DNA of 64,000 nucleotides from Thiomonas intermedia (GTDB taxonomy: Bacteria; Pseudomonadota; Gammaproteobacteria; Burkholderiales; Burkholderiaceae_C): the NCBI RefSeq assembly GCF_002028405.1, contig NZ_CP020046.1:1674001-1738000 (forward strand). Reading direction: 5' to 3'. The position numbers and the translations under genes were made by a program. Below are positions 27,712 through 36,973 of the stretch, piece by piece (within the stretch, counting starts at the first letter, position 1; every line of letters starts with the position of its first letter). The notes under the pieces were generated by a model. The model was not told the DNA's origin, searched no databases, and saw only the letters and a program-made list of their open reading frames with translations.

Positions 27712-30351
27712 ATGGCTAGTCTGTTTCAATCCACCGCCCAGGGCCGCGCCGCGCCGGGCGACGAATGCGCGGCGCTCGCCCGCGATCTGGCGTCCGCCGT
27801 CATCCCGGGCCATTGGGATGAGCTGCGCGGCAAAGTCTCCGACGGCGAGTCGGGCGCTGCGCTCGCTCCGCTGTGGAACAATTTCTTCCGGCTGCTCGGC
27901 CCCGGCGGATTCGACGCCCTGGGCGCCCGCCAGCAACAGCTGCTGCAGCAGATCCACGACGACGGCGTCACCTACAACGTTCACGCCGATGCCGCCCAGG
28001 CCGCCCGCGCATGGTCGGTCGATCTGTTCCCGCTGCTGATCGACGCCAGCTCGTGGAAGCAGATCTCCACCGGCGCCGCGCAGCGCGCCGCGCTGCTCAA
28101 CACGGTGCTTGCCGACCTCTACACCGGCCCGCAGCGCACGCTCAAGGAGGGGCTGCTGCCGCCCGCCCTGGTTCAGGGGCATCCCGGCTATCTGCGCGCC
28201 CTGCACGGCCATACGCCGCCCGGCAACGTCTGGCTGCACATCGCCGCCTTCGATCTGGCGCGCGGGCCCGACGGCGTGTGGCGCGTGGTCAACCAGCGGG
28301 TGCAGGCCCCGTCGGGCCTGGGCTATCTGCTGGAAAACCGCATCCTGATCTCCCGCCTGTTCCCGGACGCGTTCAGCCAGCTCAAGGTGCAGCGCCTGGC
28401 CGCGAGCTATCGGCTGCTGATGGATACGCTGCTGCGGCAGTCGCCCGGCGGCGTGGGCAGCCGCGTGGTGCTGCTCACGCCCGGACCGTACAGCGAAACC
28501 TATTTCGAGCAGGTGTATCTGGCGCGCTATCTGGGCATCACCCTGGCCGAGGGCAGCGATCTGACCGTGCGCGAAGACCGGCTCTACCTCAAGACCCTGC
28601 GCGGCCTGGAGCCGGTGCACGTGGTGCTGCGGCGGCTCGACGACAGCTTCTGCGATCCGTTGGAGTTGCGCCCCGACTCGATGCTGGGCGTCGCCGGGCT
28701 GCTGCAGGCCGTGCGCGCCGGTCATGTGCTCGTGGCCAATGCGCTGGGGGCCGGCTTTCTCGAATCGCCCGCGGTGCAGGGCTTTTTGCCCAAGCTGTGC
28801 GAAACCCTGCTGGGCGAGCCGCTCATCCTGCCGTCGCTGCCCACCTGGTGGTGCGGCGAACCGGGGGTGTGCGACGCGCCGCTGGACGATCTGCGCTCCT
28901 GGGTGATCAAGCCCGTGCACGCGGAGTGCGGGTTCGAGGCCACGGTCATGGCCAGTCTCGACTACGGCCAGCTCCCCCCCTGGCGCGAGCGGGTGCACTC
29001 GGCGCCAGCCCAGGTCACGCTGCAGCAATATCAGCCGCTGCCGCATGTGCCGGTCTGGAGCGACGACCGCCTCGCCGCCCGCGCGGCCATGCTGCGGGTC
29101 TACGCGCTGGCCGACGGCCAAGGCGGCTGGCGGGTGCTGCCCGGCGGCTTGGTGCGCACCGCACCGCGCGGCGGCAACACGGTGTCGATGCAGCGCGGCG
29201 GCAGCAGCCAGGACGCCTGGGTCATCACCGGCGACGCGGTGGACGACTCCACGCTGCTGCCCCCGCCGATGCGGCCGCAGGATCTGGTCAACCGGCACCG
29301 GGTGGTGACGAGCCGGGCGGCCGAAAACCTGTTCTGGCTGGGCCGCTACAGCGAACGCGCCGAACACGGCGCCCGGCTGATGCGCATCGCGTTGCGCGCG
29401 CTCTCGGGCGACGACGACCTCGGCCCCGCGGTGCGCGACATGCTCGACCAGTGGTGCCGCCAGTCCGGCCTGATCGACCCCGAGGCCCAGGCACTCAGTG
29501 AACATCCCCAGGCCTTTGAGCGCAGCCTCGTGCGCGGCCTCATGCCCGGCCCGCACGCCGGCGGGCTGGTGCAAAGCATCCAGGCCCTGGGACACGCCGC
29601 CGCGCAGGTGCGCGAGCGCCTTGGCGGCGATCACCGGCAGTGGATCGCCTCGGCCACCGCGCTCGAACTGCTGCCCGCCCAAGCCCGCCGGGAGGAACTG
29701 CAGACCACGCAGGCGATGCGCGGCCTCGAACAACTCACCGAAGTGCTCAGCGCCATCACCGGCGCACAGACCGACCGCATGACGCGAGACGACGGCTGGC
29801 GGCTGCTGAGCATCGGCCGTCACATCGAGCGCCTCACCTTGCTCGGCGAGGCGCTGAGCCTGGCCTTCCAGACCCGCGCGGTGCACAGCGACAGCGGCTT
29901 CAACCTGCTGCTGGCCCTGTTCGACAGCACCATCACCTACCGCGCCCTGTATCAGAAGCGGCTGGAAGTACCGGCCCTGCTCGATCTGCTCATGCTCGAC
30001 CGCGAGAACCCCCGCGCGCTGGGCTGGGTGGCCCAGACCCTGCGCGCGCGCATGGCCAAGCTGCCCGACACCTGGGTCGGCCTTACCGAAGCTTCGCCGC
30101 CGCCCGAGCCGCGCCCCGCCGCGACCAGCGGCCCCCTTTCGGCCGACAAGCAAGCCCTCCTCGCGCTGGCGCCCGATCCGGACGACTGGCATCTGCCCGA
30201 ACTGTGCACCCATACCCAGGAACAGCACTACACCTGGCTGGAGCTCACCCTGGCCCAGAACATCGACAGTGCCTGGCGCCTGTCCGACGAGATCAGCCGC
30301 CGCTATTTCGCCCACGCCAACGCCCCCGACCGCACCCTGGGTGGGTACTGA
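27712..30351 (+). CDS. ATP-grasp / alpha-E fusion protein
   Basis: An 879-residue natural fusion of the two upstream families. About the first 510 residues form a circularly permuted ATP-grasp domain (VNQRVQAPSGLGYLLENRIL, VVLLTPGPYSETYFEQVYLARYLGI, WVIKPVHAECGFEATVMA, ending TVSMQRGGSSQDAWV). A C-terminal alpha-E domain begins TSRAAENLFWLGRYSERAEHGARL. The operon therefore holds a second, fused copy of the ATP-grasp and alpha-E pair, suggesting two successive or alternative ligation steps. The start chosen is the third in-frame possibility (27670 GTG, 27697 and 27712 ATG) and best matches family length. Confidence 0.9.
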   Translation: MASLFQSTAQGRAAPGDECAALARDLASAVIPGHWDELRGKVSDGESGAALAPLWNNFFRLLGPGGFDALGARQQQLLQQIHDDGVTYNVHADAAQAARAWSVDLFPLLIDASSWKQISTGAAQRAALLNTVLADLYTGPQRTLKEGLLPPALVQGHPGYLRALHGHTPPGNVWLHIAAFDLARGPDGVWRVVNQRVQAPSGLGYLLENRILISRLFPDAFSQLKVQRLAASYRLLMDTLLRQSPGGVGSRVVLLTPGPYSETYFEQVYLARYLGITLAEGSDLTVREDRLYLKTLRGLEPVHVVLRRLDDSFCDPLELRPDSMLGVAGLLQAVRAGHVLVANALGAGFLESPAVQGFLPKLCETLLGEPLILPSLPTWWCGEPGVCDAPLDDLRSWVIKPVHAECGFEATVMASLDYGQLPPWRERVHSAPAQVTLQQYQPLPHVPVWSDDRLAARAAMLRVYALADGQGGWRVLPGGLVRTAPRGGNTVSMQRGGSSQDAWVITGDAVDDSTLLPPPMRPQDLVNRHRVVTSRAAENLFWLGRYSERAEHGARLMRIALRALSGDDDLGPAVRDMLDQWCRQSGLIDPEAQALSEHPQAFERSLVRGLMPGPHAGGLVQSIQALGHAAAQVRERLGGDHRQWIASATALELLPAQARREELQTTQAMRGLEQLTEVLSAITGAQTDRMTRDDGWRLLSIGRHIERLTLLGEALSLAFQTRAVHSDSGFNLLLALFDSTITYRALYQKRLEVPALLDLLMLDRENPRALGWVAQTLRARMAKLPDTWVGLTEASPPPEPRPAATSGPLSADKQALLALAPDPDDWHLPELCTHTQEQHYTWLELTLAQNIDSAWRLSDEISRRYFAHANAPDRTLGGY

Positions 30352-30362
30352 AAGCCGAACGC

Positions 30363-31295
30363 ATGATGCCAGACGCCCCGACCCCGCAACCCCGCCCGGC
30401 CGACACGGCCGGGGCCGTGCTCTACCGCGTGGTGCACGAAACCGCCTACACCTATGCCACCCCGGTCGAGCTGGCGCACCATCTGGCCCACCTCTGTCCG
30501 ATCGATACCGCCGTGCAGGAACGGGTCGACCATGTGTGCGACATCCACCCCGAGCCCGGCCACCGCCGCAGCGAGATCGACGTGTTCGGCAACGCCCGTG
30601 AGTTCTTCGCCTACTACAGCCCGCACGACACCCTGACCGTGCGTGCCGTCAGTCTGGTGCGAGTGCGCGCGCCCGAAGCCCCCGACTGGGCCGCCAGCCC
30701 TGCCTGGGAGCCCGTGCGCGAACAACTGCTCTACCGTGCGGGCAAGCCCTACGTGGCCGAGGCGGAGTTCACCTTCGGCACCCATTTCGCCCCAGTCTTC
30801 ACGGCGGCCGCCGCCTACGCCGCCCCCAGCTTCGCTCCGGATCGCCCCCTGCTCAAAGGCGCGCGTGATCTGATGCAGCGCATCCACGCCGACTTCACCT
30901 ACAACCCCGAGAGCACCGAAGTCCAGACCCGCGCCCCGCAGGCGCTCGAACTGCGCGCCGGGGTCTGCCAGGACTACGCGCATGTGATGATCTCCGCGCT
31001 GCGCAGCCTGGGGCTGGCCGCGCGCTACGTCAGCGGCTATCTGCGCTCTCACCCCAAGCCCGGCGAGGAGCAGCTCGTGGGCGCCGATGCCTCGCACGCC
31101 TGGGTGTCGGTGTGGTGCCCGGTCAACGGCTGGGTGGAGTTCGACCCGACCAACAACCGCCAGCCCGCCGCCGACTATGTGCGCATCGCCATAGGCCGCG
31201 ATTTTGCCGACGTGTCGCCATTGCGCGGCGTCATCCGCGGCGGCGGAGAACACACCCTCGATGTCGGCGTGCGCGTCAGCCCCGTGGCCGGCTGA
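30363..31295 (+). CDS. Transglutaminase-like protein
   Basis: A 310-residue protein with the same layout as the N-terminal part of the 24.2 kb gene: an N-terminal strand domain (VLYRVVHETAYTYATPVELAHH) and a transglutaminase core with Cys202 (GVCQDYAH), His245 (SHAWVSVW) and Asp261 (EFDPTNN). It is last in the five-gene set, starting 11 bases after the ATP-grasp/alpha-E fusion. Enzymes of this shape are predicted cysteine-type amidases or peptidases; the substrate is unknown. Its TGA stop directly abuts the stop of the convergent PAP2 gene. Confidence 0.92.
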   Translation: MMPDAPTPQPRPADTAGAVLYRVVHETAYTYATPVELAHHLAHLCPIDTAVQERVDHVCDIHPEPGHRRSEIDVFGNAREFFAYYSPHDTLTVRAVSLVRVRAPEAPDWAASPAWEPVREQLLYRAGKPYVAEAEFTFGTHFAPVFTAAAAYAAPSFAPDRPLLKGARDLMQRIHADFTYNPESTEVQTRAPQALELRAGVCQDYAHVMISALRSLGLAARYVSGYLRSHPKPGEEQLVGADASHAWVSVWCPVNGWVEFDPTNNRQPAADYVRIAIGRDFADVSPLRGVIRGGGEHTLDVGVRVSPVAG

Positions 31296-31922
31296 TCACC
31301 CGCTGGGTTCGAGATCGGCCCGGGTGAAGGCCTGCGCCCTGCCGCTCAACGCACAGGCCACTTGCTCAAGCACGCTGTTGGTGGGGAAGATGCGGCCATA
31401 GGTCAGCACCAGCGGCACCAGCAGCACAGCGGGCAGCAACCAGGCCGGAGCGCTCTGCCGCCGTGGCGCAAGACCGCGCAGACGCCACAGAAACACCGCC
31501 GCAAAAACAGCGCCCCACGCCGCACCCAGCGCTGCTTCGATCGGCGTGTGCGCATCGGTGGTGAGGCGCGACACGACAATGGCGGCGGACAGCACCAGAC
31601 CCGCTGCGGGCAACGTCCAGCGCCAGAGACGACTTCGCCCGGACGCCATCAGCGCCCCCACCGTGGGCCACACCAGCATCGACAGGGCGCTGTGGCCGCT
31701 CAGGCCGATGAAATTCCAGCCCGGCGGATGCAGTCCCCAGCCCATGTAGGCAATCTTGGTCAGGGCCACGCCGGCGATGTTGATCAGCAACAACACGGCC
31801 CACAGGACTGCGGCACCGCGATGACGCCAGGCCATCCAGGTCAACAGCACGGCGGCGAGCGGCACGAGCACGGCGCTGTCGCCGAAGTCGGTGATGGCAA
31901 TCCAGAGGGGGTGTGAGTGCAT
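31296..31922 (-). CDS. PAP2-family phosphatase, membrane-bound
   Basis: A 208-residue polytopic membrane protein of the PAP2/phosphatidic acid phosphatase family. The acid-phosphatase signatures are LSGHSAL and VSRLTTDAHTPIE, the latter with the usual last acidic residue as Glu. Family members remove phosphate from lipid phosphates or undecaprenyl pyrophosphate. Its position beside the exopolysaccharide cluster makes recycling of the polyprenyl carrier possible but unproven. A start at 31973 would add 17 soluble residues; neither start has a clear ribosome-binding site. Confidence 0.8.
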   Translation of the reverse strand: MHSHPLWIAITDFGDSAVLVPLAAVLLTWMAWRHRGAAVLWAVLLLINIAGVALTKIAYMGWGLHPPGWNFIGLSGHSALSMLVWPTVGALMASGRSRLWRWTLPAAGLVLSAAIVVSRLTTDAHTPIEAALGAAWGAVFAAVFLWRLRGLAPRRQSAPAWLLPAVLLVPLVLTYGRIFPTNSVLEQVACALSGRAQAFTRADLEPSG

Positions 31923-32016
31923 GCAGGAGGAAAACGACCGAGGCCGACTTGGGCCCTGCGGTGCACGAAACATGCCCGATGCGCCGGGCGGCGAGTCACG
32001 GCCGAAGCCGTGCGCT

Positions 32017-33174
32017 TCAAGACTTGCCGTAGTTGTTGGGCATGAACTGCATCTTGTCCCAGGGGAAGTTCTGCATGACCTGCCAGGAAGCCAGGCCGCC
32101 GAACAGTGCCGGGTAAGGATCGGACTGACCGGCCTGGGTGTAGGTGGCGGGATTGACCATGCGCAGCGATACGGAGCCCGCCTTGTCCCAGACGACGAAG
32201 CCGTACTTCTGCGCCGCGCGGGCGATGATTTTGCCCACGGGCGTGAGGTTGAGCGCGTCGACGTTCACGCCGGGGTCGAGCCGCATGCGCGTGCCCTCGG
32301 GAATGCGGTTGGCCGCATTGTTGGGGTTGTAGCCGTCCGAGCGCGTCGCCGGCCAGGAAAAAATGTTCCAGGCCGCCACATCGACCAGCGAAATGCCCAT
32401 GACATGATTGATCTGGCCGCTGGCCAGCTCCTGCGCCGAAATCTCTCCGCCGATGAAAGGCAGCCCCGTGGCGGTGGTGCCATAGGGGTTGGCGAACAGG
32501 CCGGCGTTGTTGGCCGTGTTCTGGATGCGCCCGCCCCAGCAGGCCTGCCATTGGCCGTTTACCTGGCTGGTCACCCAGAACTCCCAGAGCGTCTGGGTGC
32601 TGAGGTCATAGATCGACATTTCCTGGTCCGTCCCCCCTGCGGGAACGGCGCCTGCGGGCATGGGCACGTTCTGCCACTGCGCGATGAGATTGGGATCGGT
32701 CCAGCCCTTGTTCTGGCAATCGTTGAAGCCGACATTGACCGTCTTGGCCACGGGATAGACGGGCATGCCGTCTTGCACGGTGACCGCCTTGCTCCCGCCC
32801 GATGTGCGCACGAAATAGATCGGCGCGGCATAGTCGTTGGTGTTGAGGTTGACGGTGCCGTAGTAGGTCTTGATCTGATTGACCAGGTTCTGGGCATAGG
32901 CGGCCGAGTTCGTGTTCAGCGTCGCATTGGCAGGAATGGGCTGATACCAGAAGCTCGTCGGCGAGAAAACCCGGGTGACCGAATCTGCACTTGACGTCGC
33001 GGCGGCATGGACCGAAGTGCCTTGGGTCGTGGCGGAAGATGTTGTCGTCACGGCGGTTGTCGCGGTGGCGTCTTGGCCGCTACTGGCGGCGGCGATCGTG
33101 CCGCCTCCCCCGCCGCAGCCGCCCAAAGTCAAGGCCAGTACGGCGATGACCGATGCTGTGTAAACCTGATGCAT
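32017..33174 (-). CDS. Secreted lipoprotein of unknown function next to the exopolysaccharide operon
   Basis: A 385-residue lipoprotein: signal peptide MHQVYTASVIAVLALTLGG with Cys20 followed by a glycine run, a Ser/Thr/Ala-rich spacer to about residue 65, then a globular part beginning FSPTSFWYQPIPANATLN. That opening motif recurs in large secreted bacterial proteins I cannot name. It contains several Trp-rich strands (WEFWVTSQVNGQWQACWGG) that could bind carbohydrate. A palindromic motif about 230 bases upstream of its start is shared with the promoter region of the exopolysaccharide operon, so a role in modifying or anchoring that polymer is plausible. Function is unproven. Confidence 0.6.
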   Translation of the reverse strand: MHQVYTASVIAVLALTLGGCGGGGGTIAAASSGQDATATTAVTTTSSATTQGTSVHAAATSSADSVTRVFSPTSFWYQPIPANATLNTNSAAYAQNLVNQIKTYYGTVNLNTNDYAAPIYFVRTSGGSKAVTVQDGMPVYPVAKTVNVGFNDCQNKGWTDPNLIAQWQNVPMPAGAVPAGGTDQEMSIYDLSTQTLWEFWVTSQVNGQWQACWGGRIQNTANNAGLFANPYGTTATGLPFIGGEISAQELASGQINHVMGISLVDVAAWNIFSWPATRSDGYNPNNAANRIPEGTRMRLDPGVNVDALNLTPVGKIIARAAQKYGFVVWDKAGSVSLRMVNPATYTQAGQSDPYPALFGGLASWQVMQNFPWDKMQFMPNNYGKS

Positions 33175-33485
33175 GATGCCCCCCATCGCGTCCGCCTGGG
33201 ATGCGGACGCCTCTTTCTCTCAATCCTCGCGACCGAGCCGATGGCCGCTCATCTCGAGTGGATGTTTCCATCGCGCGTCGGGCGAGCTCCAGAACTGATG
33301 GAATCTTACGGCCGACGCGAAGCCGGCCCGCGTAGGACGTGGATGGTATTGCCCTCAGGGGTTTCCTACAAAATGCGAAAAAAACAAAGGCAAGCGCCAT
33401 AAATGCACCATCGACGTGCATTTCATGCCGCGTTCGCCCTTATTTCGTGCATTCGCCCCTTTCCCTGCGGAGGGCAGGCGCCCGT
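33175..33485 (-). promoter_or_regulatory. Regulatory region of the lipoprotein gene, with a palindromic motif
   Basis: This 311-base stretch without a gene lies between the lipoprotein start and the end of manC. It holds a palindrome with 8-base arms AAATGCAC (33401-33408) and GTGCATTT (33416-33423) around the spacer CATCGAC. The segment CCATCGACG and its flanks recur at 52839-52856 ahead of the exopolysaccharide operon, at a similar distance from the first start codon (about 230 versus 275 bases). An A-rich patch lies at 33370-33390. A transcription-factor site is likely; no sigma-factor boxes are clear. Confidence 0.5.
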
Positions 33486-34952
33486 TCAAGCCCGGCCGTA
33501 GGCGTCCTCGAACCGCACGATGTCATCTTCGCCGAGGTAGGCGCCGCTCTGCACCTCGATCATGACCAGATCAAGGATGCCCGGGTTCTCCAGACGGTGG
33601 CGAATACCCGCCGGTATGTAGGTGGATTCGTTGGTGCGCACGAGCATGGACTGCTCGCCGTTGACCACCCGCGCCGTGCCCGACACGACGATCCAGTGCT
33701 CGCTGCGGTGGTGATGCATCTGCAGCGACAGCGCCCGCTTGGGCTTGACCACGATGCGCTTGATCTTGAAGTGCTCCCCCTCTTCGAGCACCGTGTAGGT
33801 CCCCCAGGGTCGATGGACTTCGCGGTGCAGTCGGTAGGCCTCGTGGCCTCTGGCCTTGAGCTGGGCGGCAATCTGCTTGACGTCCTGCGCGCGCCGTCTG
33901 TCGGCCACGAGAACGGCATCGGGCGTATCGACGACGATGAGGTCTTGCACGCCCACCAGGCCGACCACACGCTGCGGGCTTTGCACATAGCAGTTGCTCG
34001 ACTCGTGCAGCAGCGCCTCGCCCTGCACGCGGTTGCCCTGGGCATCGGCGGATTGCAGCTCGCTCAGCGCCGTCCACGAACCGATGTCGCTCCAGCCGAT
34101 GTCGCAGGGCACCACGGCCACATGGTGCGAGTTTTCCATCAGCGCGTAGTCGATGGAAATGTCGGGCGCATAGCGAAAGGTCTCGGCCTGCAGTTCGATC
34201 TGATGCACCCCGCCGCCCGCCACCTGCGTGGACACGCCCATGCAGTCATGCAGGCTTTCCAGCACGCTGGGCGCGTGGGTGGCGAATTCGCGCAGCGCGG
34301 TATCCACCCGCAGGCAGAACATGCCGCTGTTCCAGAGGTAGCGCCCGCTGGCGACAAACTCCGCCGCCTGCTCCAGCTGCGGCTTTTCCACGAAGCGCAG
34401 CACCGCATGCCCCTCGGCCTCGATGTAGCCGTAACCCGTCTCCGGTGCCGTGGGGCGGATGCCGAAAGTCACCATGCGGCCTTCGGCCGCCAGCTCGCGG
34501 GCCCGTGCCACCGCTTCGGCGAACGCCGCCTGATCGCCGATGAGATGGTCCGCCGCCAGCACCAGCAGCGTGACCTCGGGCCCGACGTGCTGCTCGGCCC
34601 AGAGCGCGGCCGCCGCCAGAGCCGGGGCGGTGTTGCGTCCATAGGGTTCGAGGATGAAGGCCGTCGCCTTGCCTTCGGGGTTCACCCGTGCATATTCGTC
34701 CTTGGTCTTGAACAGCAGGTCACGGTTGGTAACCGTGAGAACCTGATCGACCCCGGGCAGCGCCGCGGCACGCGCAAACGCCTTCTGCAGCAGGCTCTGG
34801 CCGTCGGCCAGCTGCATGAAGGGCTTGGGATGCTGCTCCCGGGAAACCGGCCACAGCCGCGTGCCCGCGCCGCCGCAGAGGATGACGGGGAGCAGCGTTG
34901 CCGCGGTGTCAACCCCGGCCGGCCGGGCCTGCTGAGGCAGCGCCGCGTTCAT
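33486..34952 (-). CDS. manC: Mannose-1-phosphate guanylyltransferase / mannose-6-phosphate isomerase
   Basis: A 488-residue bifunctional enzyme that makes GDP-mannose. The N-terminal pyrophosphorylase part shows ILCGGAGTRLWPVSREQHPKPF, the nucleotide-binding signature, and the central region has FVEKPQ and NSGMF. The C-terminal cupin isomerase part has the metal-binding motif MHHHRSEHWIVVSGTARV. It is the last gene of the exopolysaccharide operon. Its ATG overlaps the stop of the upstream wecG-type gene (ATGA), showing translational coupling. GDP-mannose would feed a mannose-containing, or GDP-mannose-derived, repeat unit. Confidence 0.94.
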   Translation of the reverse strand: MNAALPQQARPAGVDTAATLLPVILCGGAGTRLWPVSREQHPKPFMQLADGQSLLQKAFARAAALPGVDQVLTVTNRDLLFKTKDEYARVNPEGKATAFILEPYGRNTAPALAAAALWAEQHVGPEVTLLVLAADHLIGDQAAFAEAVARARELAAEGRMVTFGIRPTAPETGYGYIEAEGHAVLRFVEKPQLEQAAEFVASGRYLWNSGMFCLRVDTALREFATHAPSVLESLHDCMGVSTQVAGGGVHQIELQAETFRYAPDISIDYALMENSHHVAVVPCDIGWSDIGSWTALSELQSADAQGNRVQGEALLHESSNCYVQSPQRVVGLVGVQDLIVVDTPDAVLVADRRRAQDVKQIAAQLKARGHEAYRLHREVHRPWGTYTVLEEGEHFKIKRIVVKPKRALSLQMHHHRSEHWIVVSGTARVVNGEQSMLVRTNESTYIPAGIRHRLENPGILDLVMIEVQSGAYLGEDDIVRFEDAYGRA

Positions 34953-35764
34953 GGCTTGCGCTGCGGCGTGGGCCGCAACCCGGCGAGGATTTCGCGCATG
35001 GCGATGCCGAGAAAGGCCGTATCGCGCACCAGATAGCGCTTGAGCAGACGCCTGGGGTCTTGCGCCATGCGCCATAGCCATTCAAGCCCGCTGCGCTGCA
35101 TCCACCGCGGCGCCCGCTGCAGCGTGCCCGCCGCAAAGTCGAGTGCGGCGCCGATGCACAGCACCACCCCCACGTCGAGCTGGCTGAGGTGGGTATGGCT
35201 CCAGATTTCCTGCTTGGGAGCGCCGACGCCGAAGAACAGCAGATCGGGCCGGGTCGCGCGGCAGAGGTCGATGATCTCCTGGGTTTGCCGCGGGTCGGCC
35301 TCGAAGCCGAAGGGCGGGCAATGGACTCCCACCACCTTCAGCGCGGGATGGCGAACGCACATGACCTCGGCCGCACGCTGCGCGATGCCCGGCTGCCCGC
35401 CGACGAAGGCCACGCTCAGGCCGCGCACGGCGGCGCGCGCGCAAAGCGCGGGCAGCAGATCGGCCCCAGTGACGCGGCCGGGCAGCGCCTTGCCGCGGAT
35501 GAAGCGGCTCGCCCAGATCACCGGCATGCCGTCGGCGAACACAAAGCGCGCGCTGCGATAGATCTGCCGCACCTCCGGGCGCTGCTGCACGGTGACGATG
35601 TGGTCCACATTGGGCGTGATGACCAGTGCACGCTCGCGTTGCTGGGCCGCTGCGGCGATGGCCTCGACGGCTGCATCGAAAGCCAGGGGCTGAAATTCCA
35701 GGCCGAACAACGCGACGGTGGAAACCTGGGCGCTTTCCGACGGAGATGGGGACAACAGGCTCAT
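34949..35764 (-). CDS. WecG/TagA/CpsF-family glycosyltransferase (GT26)
   Basis: A 271-residue cytoplasmic or membrane-associated transferase that adds a sugar to a lipid-linked intermediate. Family features seen: the VITPNVDHIV segment with the conserved Thr and Asn, DGMPVIWASRF with the catalytic-type Asp, VTGADLLPALC, VAFVGGQPGIAQRAAEVM and LFFGVGAPKQEIW. Related enzymes are WecG (ManNAcA transfer), TagA and the xanthan enzyme GumM. It lies between a GT2 gene (12 bases away) and manC (overlapping). Donor and acceptor sugars are not predictable. Confidence 0.9.
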   Translation of the reverse strand: MSLLSPSPSESAQVSTVALFGLEFQPLAFDAAVEAIAAAAQQRERALVITPNVDHIVTVQQRPEVRQIYRSARFVFADGMPVIWASRFIRGKALPGRVTGADLLPALCARAAVRGLSVAFVGGQPGIAQRAAEVMCVRHPALKVVGVHCPPFGFEADPRQTQEIIDLCRATRPDLLFFGVGAPKQEIWSHTHLSQLDVGVVLCIGAALDFAAGTLQRAPRWMQRSGLEWLWRMAQDPRRLLKRYLVRDTAFLGIAMREILAGLRPTPQRKP

Positions 35765-35776
35765 GGCAGGCCTCGA

Positions 35777-36973
35777 TCAGCGGGGCGGCTCGCGCTCGGT
35801 GCGCACCCAGGCCCGCTGGCGGTGCAGCACGAAGCCGAGATACACGGGAATCTTCCACAGCACGTAGAGCGGTGCCGAGGCCAGCTCGCGCGCGCTGAGG
35901 GTGTCACGGCCGAAGCGCGCCCAGGCGATCAGTACGGCCGAGGCGAAACTCGCGCAGGCCACGAGGGCCAGTACGAGCGGGGCCATCCAGCCCAGCAGCA
36001 GCCAGGCCCCCAGCGACCCCGCGACGGCGGCGGCCAGCAGCAAGGCCAGCAGGGCCAGCGGCGGCACGCACAGGTCGGCTGCCACCGCCAGCAGCGCGCC
36101 GCTGCGCTGTCCTGCGGCCTGCCACAGCAGACGCGGTGCCGTGTGGAGCAACACGCCGAGGTGTCCATGCTCCCAGCGGGTGCGCTGGGAGCGTGAGCCG
36201 CGGGCGCTGGCGGGCAGGGCGCTGCGCACTTCGCAAGTCGGCTCGAAGCGCGGCGCGGCACCGGCGCGAGTGAGGTCGAGCCCTAGCTGCAGGTCTTCGA
36301 CCAGATGGGCGGAGCCCAGTTCGAAGCGCACCAGCAGCGTCCAGGGAAACGCCATGCCGCTGCCCATCAGCGGACAGGGCAGGCCCAGCGCGCGCCAGCC
36401 CAGCGGACGCACGTAAGTCTTCACCCGCCACGCCAGCGCAGAAACGCGGGACATCAGACCGGCGTCTGGTGGCGCATCCATGCGGTAGTGCGCCTGAATG
36501 GGGCACTGCCGCTGCTGCGCCTGCGAGGCGAGGCGCAGCAGGGCCCCGGGCTGTACCAGGCAGTCGGCATCGACCACGATCACCACGTCGGGCGGATCGT
36601 CGGCGAGCCGGGCCATGCCGAAGGCCAGGGCGTAGCCCTTGCCGCGATGCTGCGCATCGCACCGTTCGACCACGGCGGCACCGGCCTCGCGGGCCCGCTG
36701 GGCGGTGTCGTCGCTGCAGTTGTCGGCCACAACCAACAGCCAGTCCTGCGCACGCAACTGGGGACGCAACGCCGCGATGATGGCGGCGATGCCCTGGGAC
36801 TCGTCATGCGCCGGCATGAGCACGGCAAGGCGTCCGGCAAACGGCAGTGTGTCGGCCGGGCTCTGCACGCGAGCGGCGCGCCAGGCCAGCAGCACCTGCA
36901 ACAGCAACAGCCCTGCGGGCGCCGCCACGCCGATCATCAGGGCGAACAGCAGCGCCTCCAGCACCGGCATCAT
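35777..36973 (-). CDS. Family 2 glycosyltransferase with membrane segments
   Basis: A 398-residue GT2 enzyme anchored by an N-terminal helix (LEALLFALMIGVAAPAGLLLLQVLLAW) and C-terminal helices. The catalytic core has VLMPAHDESQGIAAII, VADNCSDDTA and the donor-metal motif VVDADCLV, followed by QRTRWEHGHLGV, the QxxRW-type motif of processive transferases. This arrangement resembles hyaluronan/cellulose-synthase-type or monolayer polysaccharide transferases. Its ATG overlaps the stop of the upstream GT4 gene (ATGA). Confidence 0.9.
   Translation of the reverse strand: MMPVLEALLFALMIGVAAPAGLLLLQVLLAWRAARVQSPADTLPFAGRLAVLMPAHDESQGIAAIIAALRPQLRAQDWLLVVADNCSDDTAQRAREAGAAVVERCDAQHRGKGYALAFGMARLADDPPDVVIVVDADCLVQPGALLRLASQAQQRQCPIQAHYRMDAPPDAGLMSRVSALAWRVKTYVRPLGWRALGLPCPLMGSGMAFPWTLLVRFELGSAHLVEDLQLGLDLTRAGAAPRFEPTCEVRSALPASARGSRSQRTRWEHGHLGVLLHTAPRLLWQAAGQRSGALLAVAADLCVPPLALLALLLAAAVAGSLGAWLLLGWMAPLVLALVACASFASAVLIAWARFGRDTLSARELASAPLYVLWKIPVYLGFVLHRQRAWVRTEREPPR

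Noticed and set aside
26911-30315. A 1134-codon antisense frame opposite the ATP-grasp/alpha-E genes
   Set aside because: Same composition artefact; no motif, and the sense frame has clear family signatures.
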